The notes under the pieces were generated by a model. That model saw only the letters and a list, made by a program, of their open reading frames with translations, was not told the origin of the DNA and did no database searches. The position numbers were made by a program, and so were the translations under genes. Positions 4,820-5,198 of a DNA stretch of 5,198 nucleotides are shown here, in pieces; within the stretch, counting starts at the first letter, position 1, and each line of letters opens with the position of its first letter. Location: positions 1-5,198 of the forward strand of contig DBFWVW010000092.1 in the NCBI GenBank assembly GCA_048217285.1, in the 5' to 3' direction. This DNA comes from CAG-103 sp048217285 (GTDB lineage: Bacteria; Bacillota; Clostridia; Oscillospirales; Oscillospiraceae).

Positions 4820-5198
4820 TTGTTCGATTCCTCCTCCGCCGGCAGCCAGAAGCGGAACTCCGCGCCGCCGTCGATCTTGTTTCTTGCATAAATCTCGCCG
4901 CCGTGCGCGCGCACGATCGCGCGGCAGACGCTCAGGCCGATGCCCATGTGCCGGTTGCGGTCGGACGCCTCCACGGCGCCGAGCGGCAGGTAACCGTCAA
5001 AGAGCACACCGAGCAGCTGCGGCGGGATACCGTCGCCGTTGTCGGCCACGGTCAGCCAGACGCGGTGACCCTCGGCACGGATCTCGATGAAGATCTTCGT
5101 CGCCGACGGGCTGTGCTTGGCGACGTTCTCCAGCAGATTGAGCAGCACCTGCTCAATGAGTGTGGCGTCCATCGGTGCGAGCACGATCTCCTCCGGCT
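4816..5198 (-). CDS. kdpD: KdpD-like sensor histidine kinase, C-terminal part
   Basis: About 127 codons at the C-terminus are present; the gene continues past the right edge, so the sensor domains and the phospho-His region are not visible. In frame, the first readable residues are PEEIVLAPMDATLIEQ. The HATPase domain is clear: N-box NLLENVAKHS with the ATP-site Asn, G1 box DNGDGIP, a VLFDGYLPLG lid region typical of KdpD, and the G2 box MGIGLSVCRAIV followed by AHGGEI. The first G2 glycine is His here (HMGIGL rather than GMGIGL). The protein ends FRFWLPAEEESNK. The match to the KdpD end (MDATLIEQV-NLLEN, CRAIV-AHGGEI) plus an adjacent KdpE gives the name. A GTG at 5182-5184 is an internal Val codon, not a start. 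The partner would autophosphorylate and pass phosphate to the regulator's Asp54. Confidence 0.82.
   Translation of the reverse strand, partial: PEEIVLAPMDATLIEQVLLNLLENVAKHSPSATKIFIEIRAEGHRVWLTVADNGDGIPPQLLGVLFDGYLPLGAVEASDRNRHMGIGLSVCRAIVRAHGGEIYARNKIDGGAEFRFWLPAEEESNK
4830..4835 (-). promoter_or_regulatory. RBS of kdpE inside the kdpD coding region
   Basis: The minus strand reads AGGAGG 10 bases before the kdpE ATG (4817-4819), within the codons for the Glu-rich kinase C-terminus. With the 4-base ATGA overlap (4816-4819) it indicates coupled translation of kinase and regulator. Confidence 0.8.

Overview
The window is a GC-rich chromosomal segment with low-GC intergenic gaps, strong SD sequences, consensus sigma-A type promoters and a Firmicutes-style KdpD/KdpE pair. 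The long secreted protein with a Pro/Thr linker and Ig-like beta modules fits a Gram-positive gut anaerobe. My best guess is a high-GC Clostridia member (Oscillospiraceae-like); this is inferred from protein style, not from a marker gene. No mobile element, CRISPR array, tRNA or rRNA was seen.

Layout, left to right. (1) The 5' end of an unidentified gene on the minus strand (1-99, running off the left edge), with its own promoter and an odd G7A6 tract between the SD and the ATG. (2) A minus-strand YhhN/TMEM86-family membrane protein (276-941), a predicted lysoplasmalogenase, closed by a strong terminator at 212-245. (3) A 163-bp divergent intergenic region in which one palindromic octamer (ATTATAAT, 1026-1033) supplies near-consensus -10 boxes on both strands. 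(4) A plus-strand PlsC-family acyltransferase (1105-1911) followed by a terminator. (5) A monocistronic plus-strand gene (2071-4056) for a 661-aa Sec-exported multidomain protein with no recognisable enzyme domain. Its promoter carries phased A-tracts. (6) A 32-bp perfect palindrome acting as terminator in the convergent gap. (7) The minus-strand kdpE response regulator (4115-4819) and the C-terminal catalytic part of its kinase kdpD (4816-5198, truncated by the right edge), which overlap by ATGA.

How the parts relate. Genes 2 and 3 both handle glycerophospholipids: one is predicted to cleave the vinyl ether of lysoplasmalogens, the other to acylate lysophosphatidate-type acceptors. They appear to be transcribed from a shared bidirectional promoter, which suggests coupled control of membrane lipid make-up. 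The KdpDE pair would sense K+ limitation or turgor, but its usual target operon kdpFABC is not on the visible side. The secreted protein seems to be a stand-alone unit. I see no clear evidence for a wholly new multi-gene system. The most interesting points are the shared-core divergent promoter and the three-copy diverged module in the secreted protein.
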